From contig AJFK01000510.1 of the NCBI GenBank assembly GCA_000467715.1, positions 1 to 64,000 of the forward strand: DNA of 64,000 nucleotides, written 5' to 3'. The translations under genes were made by a program, and so were the position numbers. The DNA comes from Hysterium pulicare CBS 123377. Its lineage: Eukaryota; Ascomycota; Dothideomycetes; Hysteriales; Hysteriaceae. The notes under the pieces are model-generated. The model did no database searches, was not told the DNA's origin, and saw nothing but the letters and a program-made list of their open reading frames with translations. Shown in pieces: positions 23,894-36,191 of this stretch. Every line of letters begins with the position of its first letter. The first letter of the stretch is position 1.

Positions 23894-24695
23894 TTATTTT
23901 TGGAGTTTGCTCGCTCGGTCCACCGCGATGTCGCACATAGCCTGAGATCCGCAATTAGCTTGAGCTATGTGGAGTTTGGTCTTTAAGTTGGGCATTTTTA
24001 ATAGCTGATTAGAGGTCCTATCGGGAGGCAGATTGTTGACAGAATTTTGGTTCCGATATTCGAATTTGAAAAAATGAAAAGTGATGCTTGGCATATGTAA
24101 AGCTTCTCTGTTGACTTACTTGAATCGCTTCTTGACGTTCAGCTTTGATGTCATTGCGTGCAATGCGAGACTTCATGTTCTCCATGACTACAGGGCGAGA
24201 TCGACCGTTGACGAAAACTCTATGGCATGTTAGTAATGTCTGCTGAGTAAGTGGAGTGGGTCTAAAGTATTTTCAGGTAGTGATGTTCGGAAATGGTCCA
24301 AAGACTCACACGTATCTTAAGCCGGGGAATGTCTTCTCATATTCTGCATTTAGTCGTTTCAACTCCGCCGCTTCTTCCTCGCCGCCTTGGTTAAGTTGTG
24401 CTTGCTCAGCACGGCTCTGTTCTGAGTCTACTTTCTTCTCTCCCAGTCTCGGATGAGCGCACAGTATTTCCGACAGCTTGGATATATCATCCTGTGAAGT
24501 TGACGATGCAATAGCAGTGAGCTGGGCATTGACCGCTGCAATCAACGTCGAATAGTCGGGGAATGGTGTGGATCGCAAGACCGGAAGTGTAATGTTATGC
24601 AATGGAGGGGCAGGCTCGAAAAGAAGATCCAAAACCGAAGTCAGGTCAGAGTCAGAGAGAGATGGCAGACTGGAGGCTGGAGGTAATGAGGTCAT
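23894..24695 (-). CDS. OHCU decarboxylase (ureidoimidazoline decarboxylase)
   Basis: Exons 24695-24310, 24219-24120 and 23941-23894 give 177 residues. The family core is visible: FEPAPPLH, FPDYSTLIAAVN, LSEILCAHPRLGEKK with the catalytic-region histidine, LNAEYEKTFPGLRYV, then across the intron VFVNGRSRPVVMENMKSRI. The enzyme decarboxylates 2-oxo-4-hydroxy-4-carboxy-5-ureidoimidazoline to S-allantoin, the step after urate oxidase and HIU hydrolase in purine breakdown. The second intron is long for this window (178 bp). The C-terminus DRASKLQK is not a standard peroxisomal SKL tripeptide. The opposite-strand frames here are shadows. Confidence 0.9.
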
Positions 24696-26392
24696 TGTGG
24701 TATTGGTGAATGAGTGAAGTACGGAGAGAAGGAGAGGACGAAGGTATACTATAAAGGTGATCTACAACCCAAGTGATATCAGACATCCAGAAATTGGCAC
24801 GGGCCATGAATGGGAACAGAGGTAAAGGAAGGTCGTGGCGGCGGGTACCGGCCGATTGGCGAGACGTCAAATCTTCGGCTCTAGGGGGCAGGTCTAGTTG
24901 ACAAGTGTTATACAGCTGTCGATGTCAAGTGGTAAAACAAATACTGAAGAATTGAAGAATAGTCAGGTAGCATGTTCAGAAGAAGAGCATATCGAGGTGA
25001 GGTTGGCTTGTGATAGTGGGCCGATAAGCGTGCGGGATGACATTGCTTTTCCCGTCCATCTCCCGCTCACTCATTCCACATTCTCAGATGGCTGCATTCT
25101 TTGTGGAAAGTAAGAGCGAGAATGCCAGAAACAACCCATTTCTTCCAGCACCCCTAGGTTCGCGCTCAGCATACCCAGGTATGGGATTGATGCCTTTCTG
25201 GTTTCTACGTATAATATTAGTGTGAATTATCCTGTAGTCGAGGTGGAAGAGAGCGGAGCTAACATGTTTTCAACCACTCTCTAGTCTCTCGCTAAGAAAC
25301 TAGAGAAAGACCTGTTGTCTGTGGAAGGTTAGATAGAGATAGTGGTCTAAATTCGACTTGCTTTGGCAGAGACTTTCGACCCATCGCCAATCTTGTCACC
25401 CATTTGCGCGAACCATCACTGTCAACTGGTCGACGCCCTCGAGTTTACTGTAGCTGGAGTTGTCCATTGTAAGGGCGGCCTATCCACAGAGTTGTCGCCA
25501 CGTCTACAGCCATATCAGGATTCCGGCAACCCCTCTGTCCGTGATCGTCCTCTTGCATGCTGCTCAGATCGCCCATGCAAGACACCTCGGCGAGATCTCA
25601 TCAAATCATCGTGGTCAGGGAGAAGGAGTTCGCGAACAAGATATGCCGGCGATACACATCCGCCGAGGTGTGGAGGGAGCTTGGGCTCCCTAAGATTCTG
25701 GTCTGTGGTCCTCTACGGGAGCGGTGGAATGCGTACCAAGCGCATGGATGACCCAGTGATACTGAATCTAGTAAAGACTAGCCCTTCAGACTGTTCCTGT
25801 ATCATCTCAAAGTTTCTGTGACGCGGTACACGAGGGGTCCTGTGCATGAAGGGACCACGGTTGTATTCCGTCTTCGCCATAGACAGCCGCCAACGGCACC
25901 AGCTCCAGATGAAAGAATAAAAAGATGATATTCTAGAAGTCGAAATGTGAAGTCGGCAGCGGCAGGCGAACAGCGGAAAGCGAGCGGGAAATAATGTGAT
26001 TGACGGGTGGTTGGATCGACGACGCCATCGCTCCACGGCGCTAAGGCTGGCGAGGATGCTCCAAATGCCCTGATGCTAGCTGAAACCATTTACAGCTGCT
26101 GCACCTCCTCTTCACGCGTTTTGCGACGATACCTTCTGCCATCCAGACGGCCCTCATCTACTCTTCGGTGCGCACAACGTGCCTGGCGCACTGTCAACTT
26201 ATGCGACTGACCGTTCCTCGCAGCAATTCGCTACAGCAAATGGTCCGCTCCATCCTCGTCTGACCTCGCCAAACAGAGGGTGACAAAACCCCTGACATTG
26301 GCGCTCGGCCCGCCGTCTCCTCCAGGTTGCGACCTCAATCTCTGGCTGCCATACTCTGTCGCGGGGACCGTCATTGACGCCCAGGCATTACA
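24696..26392. promoter_or_regulatory. 1.7 kb divergent intergenic region with GATA-type motifs
   Basis: It separates the OHCU decarboxylase start from the ADF-H/PH gene start. HGATAR motifs occur at 25011-25016, 25022-25027, 25331-25336 and 25337-25342. Such sites bind AreA/Nit2, which controls purine use in filamentous fungi. The count is not much above chance. No ORF here begins with an ATG and looks coding. Confidence 0.3.
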
Positions 26393-29300
26393 ATGTCTCT
26401 CAATGGCCTGGATGATGTGAAAGTTTCTGAAGCCTACCAGTCTGCCCTCGCTGAGGCTGGCGGATGGTGAGTAGCTACCGTGAAAATATGCTGCCTCGCC
26501 AACCTCTGACTAAGTTTTAACCCCAGGTTCCTGCTCAAGTATACTTCAAGGGATGCAGTTCAAGTCCTTACCCGTGGATCTGGAGGCCTAGCAGAAGCCC
26601 GCGGGGCTGTCACGCAATATGAGGAAAAGTCACCACTGTACGGCTTCTTGCTCTACCGGCGCCGGAAGGTCTTGGTAAAGTACATACCGGATGGTACATC
26701 GCGATTACTGCAAGGTACAATATCTTGCAACTAGGAGCTAGAGATCTAAGCTAATATTTGCTTTAGCTCGTGTAGCCGTTCACTTCCAAGCTGTAGCAGA
26801 GAAATTCTCCCCCCACGATACCATTTTGTCAATAGCTACCGCCGAAGAACTTAACGACTCCGCTCTTATATCCGCCTGCGCTCTCCATACTGCTGCCCCT
26901 TCAAGCTGCTCGTCCAGCGGATCTTCCCGGCGGCAGAAGTTGGACGGAATAACAGAGGATGCCGAAGAAGGACAGAGTGCTACTGTCGACGATAGTGCTT
27001 CCTTTGCTCGCCCAACCACTTCTGCCTCGACCACTGCTCCCTCCACTTATGCTGCCTCCTTAATACCCACAATCATTGAGCCGGGCGGTATCGAAACAAA
27101 ACCAAAGACTAAGACGGAGGCAAAGCCCGAGGTTATACAGTCCTCGAAAGCGCCATTGTCGGATAAGCCCGTCGAACGTCAAGGAACCCAGGCACCTGCA
27201 CCTCAAGTTACTGCCGAGGCCATCGTGGAGCCATCAACTAACGAAAAGCCTGAAATCAATACAATCGATTATCGCGATACTCTCAAAAACTTCGATTCGC
27301 TATTCGAAAATGGCCCAGATCCTCGATTCTCTTCTCAGACGGCACGCCCTAGTATCTCTGAATTATACAGTTCCATATATGACCAGTACAAGCCGAAGGT
27401 GAAATTGGGTCCGCGACCTCGACCCTCAATCGACGGTAGCAGACGGCCACACACGTCGGGAAATGGTACTGGGGAGGTTGCGCGGCCAGTCTCTACTCTA
27501 CCAGCCGGACTGCGCATTGCGACTAGGAAAATTGATCCAAAACGTCCCAAGTCAAGAGATTCGAGTGTAGTCCCAAGCATCGCATTTCCTCCTCCTCCTC
27601 CAGTACCTAACATTCCAGAAATGCCTCTATCTCCAATGCGAACAACATCAAGTCCCGCAAGTGTGAAATCCATGCCTGCACATAGCCATAGGTCTCCTGG
27701 ACTCACTCCCGAGAAACAACGTCTAATGAAGGCACTGGAACTCCGGAAAAAGCAGATGAAAGCACAGAAAGAGAGAGCAGCAAGAAAAGCCGAAGAGTCG
27801 GCCAAAGAAGATGTTCTAGAAACAGTTTCAGAAGCACCAGTCATACCTGAGAAATCCGTTGTCAGGAGTAGTAGACAAGAAGATACAAATTCTCAGAACA
27901 TAACGGAACCAACGACCGAGGTGATGCCTGCTTTAGAGAAGAAGACTTCCGAGCAACCGCCACAAGTTATTTCCAGAAAGAACACTCCACCGCCGATTCT
28001 CAGTCATTCACAAGAGGACACTGCAGTAGAGATGATGGTAAATAGTCAAGGAGAAACGGATGACCAACAATCTTCAGCGTCCGCCTCTTCGCCGACCTCT
28101 GCACAGACAAAAGCGTCATCGGACGCCACATCAACGAGACCTTCCTCTATATCCGAAGCAGAAGACCACGACGCTCTTTCCCTGCCAGAAAAACCAAATA
28201 CTTCTCTCGAGTCTGAAAAGGACAGATCCCCAACTGAAACGACGCAGAGTCAAGAAGAGGAGAGGGATTCAATTGAGAGCTCACCAACGGTCGTGCCCGA
28301 GAAGGATTCTCCTAAATCGTCAGTCGACGTAGTCGAACAGTCGACATCTGAATCGCTTGAGTCCAGCGGAGGAACCCAGCAAGAAAAACCGACTATCAGC
28401 ATAGAGGAAATGGTAGATGCAGTCGAACCTGCAGCACTATCGGCACTCAAACGGAGAAGTACCGTTGAAGTAAGAGAGAAACGCCGGGCACTTGTCGAGC
28501 CAATTCGTGTCAGTCTCAGCGCAGAGGAGTCAGATGCTGAATATCTCTCGGATGATTCGTTCATGGAGGAATTACAAAGCGCAAAGCTCGAGGAAGCAAA
28601 ACCTATCTCGGTCGCAAAATCCCCCATGTCGCCATTCTTTCCAAGGAAGTCGTCAGTTTCCGAAGTGACGATTCCCGAGAGGTCTTCCTCAAATCAACTC
28701 TGGACCGGCCGACTTACTCCAGAACAAGTCGGCGGCGATCGGACTTCTTCCGGATCCTGGCTCGCAAGACCAGTTCAAGAGAATGTGGGTTTCGCGAAGA
28801 AAGTCAACGTTTCCTCCGGCATCTCTCAGAGGATTAAAGCCCTCGCAGAGAAATCGAACCGAGAATCGACAGCATCAGTAAGTCCAACTACGACTCCTGA
28901 TGTATCTATTTCGATTGTTGCGCAACGAAAGTCGTCTTTTTTCTCGTCGCCTGCGTCCGGATCTCCTCCCCTTGTACAAGCAAACAAGCGTTTCAGCAGA
29001 GCTTCAGTTACGTCTTTTGCAAGCCCGACACCTAACCGTCATTCTATCATACAGCCTCAAATAAACGCGCAGACAGTTTACAATGTCCAAAAGCAGCCTG
29101 ACAAGATCGAATCTGTTCAAGTCACTGCTCGTATCATTCGAGATCCACGTATTCAGTCACCGAATTTGACAATGCCAACGGAAAGCACGCCTCTCGAACT
29201 CCATCAAAGCCCCATCATAATCGACCATCAAAAGTCAGGCATGCCCGGATCTACCTCCAAAATAAGCTCGTCTAAACCAGAGCCAATATCCCCAGTGCCA

Positions 29301-30152
29301 CCTTCATCCCCTCCATCAAGAGACGCCAACCTTCCTCGATCTTCCTCCGACAGTAGTTGGAGATCAATAGGGAGACGTATGAGCGAATCCAAAGGCTCCG
29401 TAACAGTGAGAAGTCAGTCAAGTGTTAGCTTAGACAGCTTCGATGAAAAACGTGACGAGAGGAAGGATAGAAAAGATTCTAGAACCAGCCGACTGTTCAG
29501 GAGGATGTCATCCTCGATTACATCTGCCTCTCGAAAGAGCCAAGCAATAAGCCCTACACTCAAGGAAGAAGATGACGAACTCAGCACATTACCAATGCTT
29601 CGGGAACCTCCGCCTGCAGTGCAAGTAGGGGATCTTAACGTTCAATTTCCCGACACACTGGTAAGTAATTTACCTTGTTTCATCAACATAATGCTGATTG
29701 ATCTCCGTAGCTGTGGAAAAGACGATGGGTTGAGATTGATGGGACGGGTAGTCTTGTGCTTACACTTTCAAAAGCCAATGAGGTTTGTGCTGTTTCTTCC
29801 GTTGAGGCCACGATTGTTAACAAAGTACGTCTAGCACCCCCGAGGCATCACGAAACGATATCACCTTAGCGAGTTTCGGGCTCCTTATGCCCCCGATCAG
29901 GATCAACAGGAGCTTCCCAATAGTAAGAGCCTTATCGCCAAATATCTTTGACGATGCTGACCGTCTTATAGGTGTCATCCTAGACTTTCTTGACGGCCGG
30001 ACACTGCAATGTGCATGCGAAACCTATGTGGCTCAAGTCCAAGTTCTCCAAAGTAAGTTTCATCCGTGATCTCAAATGAAATCTGCTAATCCTGTTCAAC
30101 AGTCTTAAGAGAAGCACACGATGCCTGGATGGCCTACGGACAGCTACAATGA
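26393..30152 (+). CDS. Long ADF-H plus PH domain protein, predicted actin-linked
   Basis: Seven exons: 26393-26466, 26527-26714, 26767-29660, 29711-29824, 29874-29922, 29972-30052 and 30103-30152, all in phase, give 1149 residues. Residues 1-130 form an ADF-homology domain (LNGLDDVKVSEAYQSAL, AEARGAVTQYEEKSPLYGFL, RVAVHFQAVAEKFSPHDTIL). The middle (about 140-1040) is disordered and rich in S, T, P, E and K, with one basic coiled segment (LELRKKQMKAQKERAARKAE). The C-terminus, split over five short exons, reads as a PH domain: LWKRRWVEIDGTGSLVLTLS through FLDGRTLQCACETYVAQVQVL and AHDAWMAYGQLQ. This suggests a membrane-to-actin linker at the cortex. The exact partner is unknown. The acceptor before exon 5 (TTAGCGAG) is my choice to keep phase. 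Confidence 0.8.
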
Positions 30153-30812
30153 TATCTCTCTGCCCCCAGCAACACCGCCACATCTTCCTTTTACTTTATA
30201 TAATTGGCAGCGCCTCTTCTACTTTGCACGTCTTTTTTTACAACATACCCAAGCCTTGAGCTTCTTTCCTTGGATTTGGATGTCACCACGCAGCACGACC
30301 GTATGAATTGAGCATTTCCTTTTTATTGGGTAATACCCTTGGGTTTTTGTATGGTTGGGCTTGGGTTGGATTTCTGGGAGACAAAAGATTCTACAGCCGC
30401 ATCTTCTCTTTTGTTTCTTGAAGCCTGCACAACGGCGCCGGATACCTACCATGCTCCGTTCGGCATATGCTTCACTTTATCCTTGAAGGCTCTTTGCTTG
30501 CTGCAACATACCCACAGTGGTTCGATGATTCTAGGCGGGAAGAAGGGCAAGTAATATCTGAACTTCGACTATATAATATTAGTGTCGCGGATATGGGGGC
30601 GATAATGATGCCTCGAATATCAAAGTCCATGTATTGGACCATTAAACTGTTCGAATATTACATCTCGATGGGACCCTGTGAAGTGAAGTACCAAATGGCT
30701 GAGTCCATCCCAAAAGCTTGGCAAAGTACCACATACAACCTCAAATATCAAACTAACTCGCAGCACAATCTCAACCCCCACTCCGGACCTCTCAACCTCC
30801 ATAAACGCCACA
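30153..30812. other. Intergenic region between ADF-H/PH gene and TRS31
   Basis: 660 bp between two plus-strand genes, holding a 3' UTR and a promoter. The frames at 30467 and 30620 overlap the TRS31 5' end and are shadows. Confidence 0.35.
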
Positions 30813-31745
30813 ATGTCCACCGCAACATCAAACCGATCCCTCAGACCCATTTCCACCGCCGCACCCTCTCAACACGCACAACCCCAACCTACCATCGCGC
30901 AGCAGCGGGGCGGAGGAGGTGGTGGAGGAGTAGGAGCAATGACGGCACCGACTCCGAGTCCAACGCCTGGACTGAGATACCCATCGAACAAGAAAACAAT
31001 CTACGATCGGAATCTGAGCCGGAGCAAGAACGCGGAGCTGAGTCGTGCGGCGTTCGCGTACTTGTTTGTGGAGATGATAAGTTATGCGCAGAAGAGGGTG
31101 AAGGGGATAACGGATTTAGAGAAGAGGTGAATAATTCTTCCCCTTCCCCGACTTTAACTCTCATCATACACGCATTGAACACTCTACTTCTCCTCCTTTC
31201 ATCCGCACAATTCTACTGAAGCATACAAACAAAAAATCTAACTCACCCATCAACCCAGACTAAACGACCAAGGCTACCCCCTAGGCCTCAAACTCCTCGA
31301 CCTCCTCCTCTCGCGCTCCCCCTCCCTAACATCCCCCACCCTCCGCCCAACCCGCATCCTGCCCCTCCTCCAATTCATAGCGCAAACCCTGTGGCGGCAC
31401 CTCTTCAACCGGCCCGCCGACGCCCTCGAGCGCTCCGAATCCGACCCGGCGCAATACATGCTCTTCGACAACGACCCGCTCGTCAACCAGTATATTTCCC
31501 TGCCGCGCGAAATGAGCCAGTTGAATTGTGCGGCGTTTGTGGCGGGCGTCATTGAGGGGGTTTGTGATGGGGCGGGGTTCTCGACCGAGGGCGTGTCGGC
31601 GCATAGTGTTGGGGAGGAGGGAGCTGGGGTGGGACAGCAGGCGAGCGGGGCGCAGCAGATGTGGCCTGGGAAGACGGTTTTCTTGATTAAGTTCCGGGAG
31701 GATGTGCTTGAGAGGGAGGAGATTTTGGGGAGGGGTGGGTCGTGA
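30813..31745 (+). CDS. TRS31: TRAPP complex subunit Trs31/TRAPPC5
   Basis: Exons 30813-31126 and 31259-31745 (132 bp intron, phase 2) give 266 residues. The N-terminus is a fungal extension with a run of seven glycines and proline-rich repeats. The Bet3-family fold starts at KKTIYDRNLSRSKNAELS and continues through AFAYLFVEMISYAQ, LNDQGYPLGLKLLDLL, ILPLLQFIAQTLWRHLF and MSQLNCAAFVAGVIEG. Trs31 is a core subunit of TRAPP tethering and Rab-GEF complexes acting at ER-Golgi and autophagy membranes. The loop at about residues 205-235 (Gly/Ala/Gln-rich) is longer than in yeast. Codon use is strongly GC-rich in exon 2. Confidence 0.94.
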
Positions 31746-32671
31746 GGTTGGGTAGTGAGACGGGTCTCTTGGTGAGGAGTGTAAGGAGTGTGGGTTGTTG
31801 AAGATACGGCTTTTGCATTTGGGGCGTTTCCGGGGATATAGGAAGAGCATTTTCGGGCGTTATGGATTTGTTAGAGGGGGCGTAGGGGATACGAAGAGAT
31901 AGAGGAGAGCAGAGGAGAGAATAGTTATCAAGAACAGTGCTACAATTCGAAGCACTGCTGGATGAAATGCACCAAAAACTGTTGGGCCAACTAACTGGTA
32001 CTCATTAGACTTCCAAAGCGTGGCATCATCTTGTAGAATTATATACTCCACAATGGAGGAAAACTAAGTTTTACGCAGTACTCTCAAGAGCAGACATGTG
32101 CGAAGCTCCACCTAGAATTTAGACCGACTTTGCAACATGAGAGGGCTTTAAGTAGAATGAGTCGGCACGCCTCAAGAATGTCGTATATAACATAACCTAC
32201 TGTGCGTTGTAGCGTACTCCTCATACATACAAGGCGCAATGATAGACCTTAACGCACCAGCACGATTGCCCCAACACGTTGTGCAAGACCAGACTCCTAC
32301 AAAGATGCTTCAGCTTGTGCAACAGCTAGACTGAAACACAGCAACCTCCTCGGACGTACTGTATCCCGAGGTCAAAGTCAGCCATAGCAATAGAGGGTAG
32401 CGTTGTCGTTCATCATAGTCTAAACCACCGTACGCATATCCTCCTGCTCAATGTATAGTTCTACCGAAGAGAGTCAGTATTGCAAAGAGGTGTTGAAGCA
32501 AGACCGTAAAGAGGCGTTAAAGCACGGGGATCAACGCATGGAGTCCGCTTATGCGGAAAGTACTGGACGCTTACACTTAACATACACTCCAGTTCCGAAG
32601 TTTTACTGAAAGAGCGAGCGCTCATACCGGACAATTCCAGATATTGGTGTGTATGCGTGAGTAGAAACATT
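31746..32671. other. Convergent intergenic region
   Basis: About 925 bp between the 3' ends of TRS31 and LAS1. No supported gene or RNA. Confidence 0.4.
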
Positions 32672-34396
32672 TCAAGGCGTATCATCCTCTCGTCCCGGGA
32701 GTCTAATCATGGTAGTTTCCGATGCCACTGCCATTGCTTTCGGATCGTAACTATTTGAAAGTGTGCCAATGGGCTGCCGTTTCCACATGCCTTGCCATTT
32801 CTGCCATCCGGCTGGAGGTGCATCTGGATCCACCAACTCGACATCGTCAACATCCATATCTTCTGTTTCCACTCTGATGAGAGCCTTCTCGGCATTATCA
32901 ACACGGACGAGCGCTTGCGATTTGGCATGTAGAGCGGGTTCGGTGTTCTCATTTCGGTCGTGAATGCTCGTGGCTCCATCTGGGTCCGTCAATTCGGGCT
33001 CTCGGATTCTGCTGATTGATGTGATTTGAGGGGGTGGTGAGGAGTCTTTGATCAATAGCTGGCTATGAGGAGGCATTTCTGAAGTATTTCCGAGAGAAGC
33101 TTCGTATATTGGAGCCCATGTGTCGTAAAACAATCGATCCTTGCGAATTTTGCTCTCATCTAAGAGAGCTTCGGCAAGCTTGTGATTCCACAGTGTTGGA
33201 TTCGTGAAGCATAGGCCCATCACATCTTCCCAAAGTTGTGGGTTGATTCTCTTTCGGCACTTCGCCCATTCATCAGACGTTAGGATATGTAGAAGCCACT
33301 TGAAGATGGCTTCACGAGATGGATCAGCTAAGATGGGCAGGGAACCTGTCGCTCTGTTCAGGAAGTCCATCATGCGCACAACGACTATGCGTAAGAAACT
33401 CCATTGGTGCAATGAGAGGTGTTGAAGCAGGTAATCCCACATGAGGAACGCGCCTTCCATCTTATTGCTAGGTCTAATTTGTCAGTAACGCATATCAAAG
33501 GGGGGAATCAGACTTACTTCTTGTCAGACGGAATGATAGTCCTCTCATCTACGAGAACCTCTGCAAGTAGCTCAAGATTATCAGAATTCGCCCCGCAAGA
33601 TTTAATGCATGCCACAGTCGCCATTTGTCCAGCTTGGGATGTTATCTTGGCAGCTTCTTTTGCTTTGTGGAGCTTCATCTTTTCCTTTAATTCAGACCTA
33701 CGTTCATGCAAGTATGATTTTACGATTGCTCGAAGGTCCTCTCGGAGCTTTCTCATAGTTTCCTGGTAGTGGATGCCATTTGGGCTCTTCGCGATTATGA
33801 CGTCGAGTCTCTGCCAGTAAAAGTGCCATAGCCAATTGAGTGACTCCTGAGCGACAGCCTTGAGAGCCATCAGAGATGGCATCTCCCTGTGAACTATGGA
33901 GTGCCGGATTTCTACGAAGCTGAGAGGCAGATCAAGCGTTCTGGCTGTTTCATCCATCTGGATCTTTCTGGCAAGGTTCTGTCCTGTGTCGCAGAATCCA
34001 GTGACAAACCTGACGCTATATGTTAACACCAGCATCTAAGCAGGGGTATGGGTTAGATAGGGTTGAAGAAATACCTGCTAATCGCCGAAGCATATAGCAA
34101 GCGTAGAGAATGATGTGAAAGCTCATTCTTCTCTTCTTGTAGAATGACATCAACGAAGTTCACCGTAGAGTCGAGTGCAAGAGGGATTTCAAGTTTCCTT
34201 GCCCTCCATGCAATTACCTTGCGATGATGTTAGAACCATGGGCTCGCTCATTCTGTCTGATAATGTGTAGACTCACCCGGTTCACTGCATCCTGTCGCTT
34301 ATCGTCGTCCTTGTACTCGCCCAGTCTGTACAGTTTGCGACGCAGTTCAGCGAGCTCTGTTACGTCTCGCCAGAGGGTTACGACAAATCGAGGCAT
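32672..34396 (-). CDS. LAS1: Ribosome biogenesis endonuclease Las1
   Basis: Exons 34396-34277, 34217-34075, 34015-33518 and 33467-32672 give 518 residues. The HEPN core begins MPRFVVTLWRDVTELAELRR and holds the nuclease motif RHxxxH as RHSIVHR in exon 3, the site that cuts ITS2 of pre-rRNA at C2. The C-terminal tail carries GWQKWQGMWKRQPIGTL, the conserved peptide that fungal Las1 uses to contact Grc3. Las1 works with the kinase Grc3 in the nucleolus to process the 27S precursor. The segment between is partly helical (LWNHKLAEALLDESK) and partly acidic. All four exons join in phase and the order matches the family. Confidence 0.95.
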
Positions 34397-35036
34397 GCTG
34401 CATAACAAGCTGATGCATTGGGCTTCAACTCGAAGCCCAAGGAAGCTCGAACACAACGTTTTGGTGATTGCGATTAGATTCTGCTCAACCACGGAATGCC
34501 GACGTGAACCGGTTGAAATTTCCTTCTAACTTTAAGCTTATTCTTAGTCTCGGTTCAGCACCAATCACAAACAGCTACACATAACGGCAGTGGAGTGCCA
34601 TCGTGAAACCACGAAGACACAAGCCAGCCCTTTTAGAATGGGCAGCAAATCAGTCTTCCATTCCTCAGCAAGTGAGCACTACGTACTACCCGACGATAAG
34701 AATTGCCCGACTGCTTCGAATCGTAGAAACAGCCTAGCAAAATCACTAGCAAGTTTGAGAAACGGGGAGTTATTGAGCAACACACTTTCGTGTCGTGTTT
34801 CGTGGTTTGTACATATGTAGCTGTCTTTACGATACTACATCGGCTTTCGCCGTTCTTGCATACATAGTTTTCCATCCGTCCGCGAGGACGCGTAGCCCGC
34901 CGATGGGTAACAAGGGGTATCATCGATCGTCCCATCTTTTCCCGAACACCCAAACCCAACGCTATGCAAAAATGTAAGAAAATTGGGCCACCGAAGCAGG
35001 TCAGCTAAACGACCTGTTTGAAACGGGCCGAACCAA
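34397..35036. other. Intergenic region between LAS1 and a conserved fungal gene
   Basis: 640 bp between two minus-strand genes: LAS1 promoter and the 3' UTR of the upstream gene. Nothing else seen. Confidence 0.35.
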
Positions 35037-36191
35037 TCACAACCATCCATATCCTAATCCGGCGTCCTGCACCGTACGTTGTTTGAGCTGTTGAAACCAC
35101 CATTCCTTGGTGTAGGTCTCATCGTCATCGAAAAAGAAACTCTGTCCCTCCATGTTGGCTGGGAGCTGCTGCTTCGTGTCCAAAGGCCATTGCTGGGATT
35201 CTTTTGCTGGTGGTTCATCGACGCTTCCGTCATCCGAACTTGCGTCTTCATCGGCGTCTTCATCGGCGTCCTCCTCTGGCTCAGGCGGCTGCCAGGTTTC
35301 CTCCAATTTCAGTCCCTTTCCAGTCCCTTGAAGTAGACCCGACGATTGCCAGGAATGAGCGCCTTCTGGGAGATCGTACAGGCCCATGCCTACTAATTCC
35401 TTTCCCGAGTCCTCCATGTCCTCGTCTTCAAGGCCCGAGATTGATTTCTTATCTTCTTCGGTTGGTGGATATTGAATAGGAAGAAAGTCTGATGCAACAA
35501 CCTCCGACATTTCACGCTGGGCCTGGTTACTCCGCACCCAATTCTGGACGTGCCAAGAAGTAGGCTCACTTGCAGGAGTGGAGTATGACGACAAAGCATA
35601 TGATGCAGGTCGTGGTTGCCGAGGGATATCTTGCCAACTGGCCTCGGAGAAGTAAGATCCTCCACTCGTTGGCATGTTCTCGTTGGAATGCGAGAATGTA
35701 GGTATATTGCGCATTTGATCTAGAAGTGCCGAGCTCCGGCCAGATGATGATATACAGTCAGATTCAAAACTGGAATGTCGACCGGATTCTGATGCGTAGG
35801 CAATCGAGGTCATGTTTCCTTGTGTGGGTAAGGGTTCGTATATTGAAGAACGACTCGGCACATGGAATTGGTTTGATGAAGGATGCCAGCTCATAGGTCT
35901 TAATGCTTCCCTCCTTTCCGCTACTGTTTCCTGGTCTCCTCCTGTCAACCCGAACATCATGTTGTAATGGTCATCCAATGTAGCATAACGTTTCACTCCT
36001 GAGGTCGTTTTCCTCCTTTCTAGGACCTTCGGGCTATGATGAGTGCTTCGGGGCTTTTCTATCCGAGAAGATCGATGTCCGCAATGGCTTCCTGAGCTAC
36101 GTGATAATCGGCGAGTAAGCTGTGAGGCGGCGATTTGTGTGGAGATGTCGTTGACCTGAGCATGATGCTCTGAGGGAGCGGTTGAGGTCAT
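35037..36191 (-). CDS. Conserved fungal protein with acidic C-terminal region, unknown function
   Basis: Single exon of 384 residues with a clear ATG (MTSTAPSEHH). The N-terminal half is serine-rich and disordered, with RRLSRSSGSH and a short conserved-looking core VKRYATLDDHYNMMFGLTGG. The C-terminal half has GLYDLPEGAHSW, GTGKGLKLEETWQPP, an acidic D/E-rich tract (about residues 305-325) and a tail MEGQSFFFDDDETYTKEWW. The motif series GLYD-P, GKGLKLEE and SFFFDDDE is, as far as I recall, typical of an uncharacterised Pezizomycotina family. No membrane segment or catalytic motif is present. Its promoter side faces the 7.8 kb empty stretch. Confidence 0.7.
   Translation of the reverse strand: MTSTAPSEHHAQVNDISTQIAASQLTRRLSRSSGSHCGHRSSRIEKPRSTHHSPKVLERRKTTSGVKRYATLDDHYNMMFGLTGGDQETVAERREALRPMSWHPSSNQFHVPSRSSIYEPLPTQGNMTSIAYASESGRHSSFESDCISSSGRSSALLDQMRNIPTFSHSNENMPTSGGSYFSEASWQDIPRQPRPASYALSSYSTPASEPTSWHVQNWVRSNQAQREMSEVVASDFLPIQYPPTEEDKKSISGLEDEDMEDSGKELVGMGLYDLPEGAHSWQSSGLLQGTGKGLKLEETWQPPEPEEDADEDADEDASSDDGSVDEPPAKESQQWPLDTKQQLPANMEGQSFFFDDDETYTKEWWFQQLKQRTVQDAGLGYGWL

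Noticed and set aside
27335-27844. 169-codon antisense frame in the ADF-H/PH gene
   Set aside because: Opposite strand of a low-complexity coding region; no motif.
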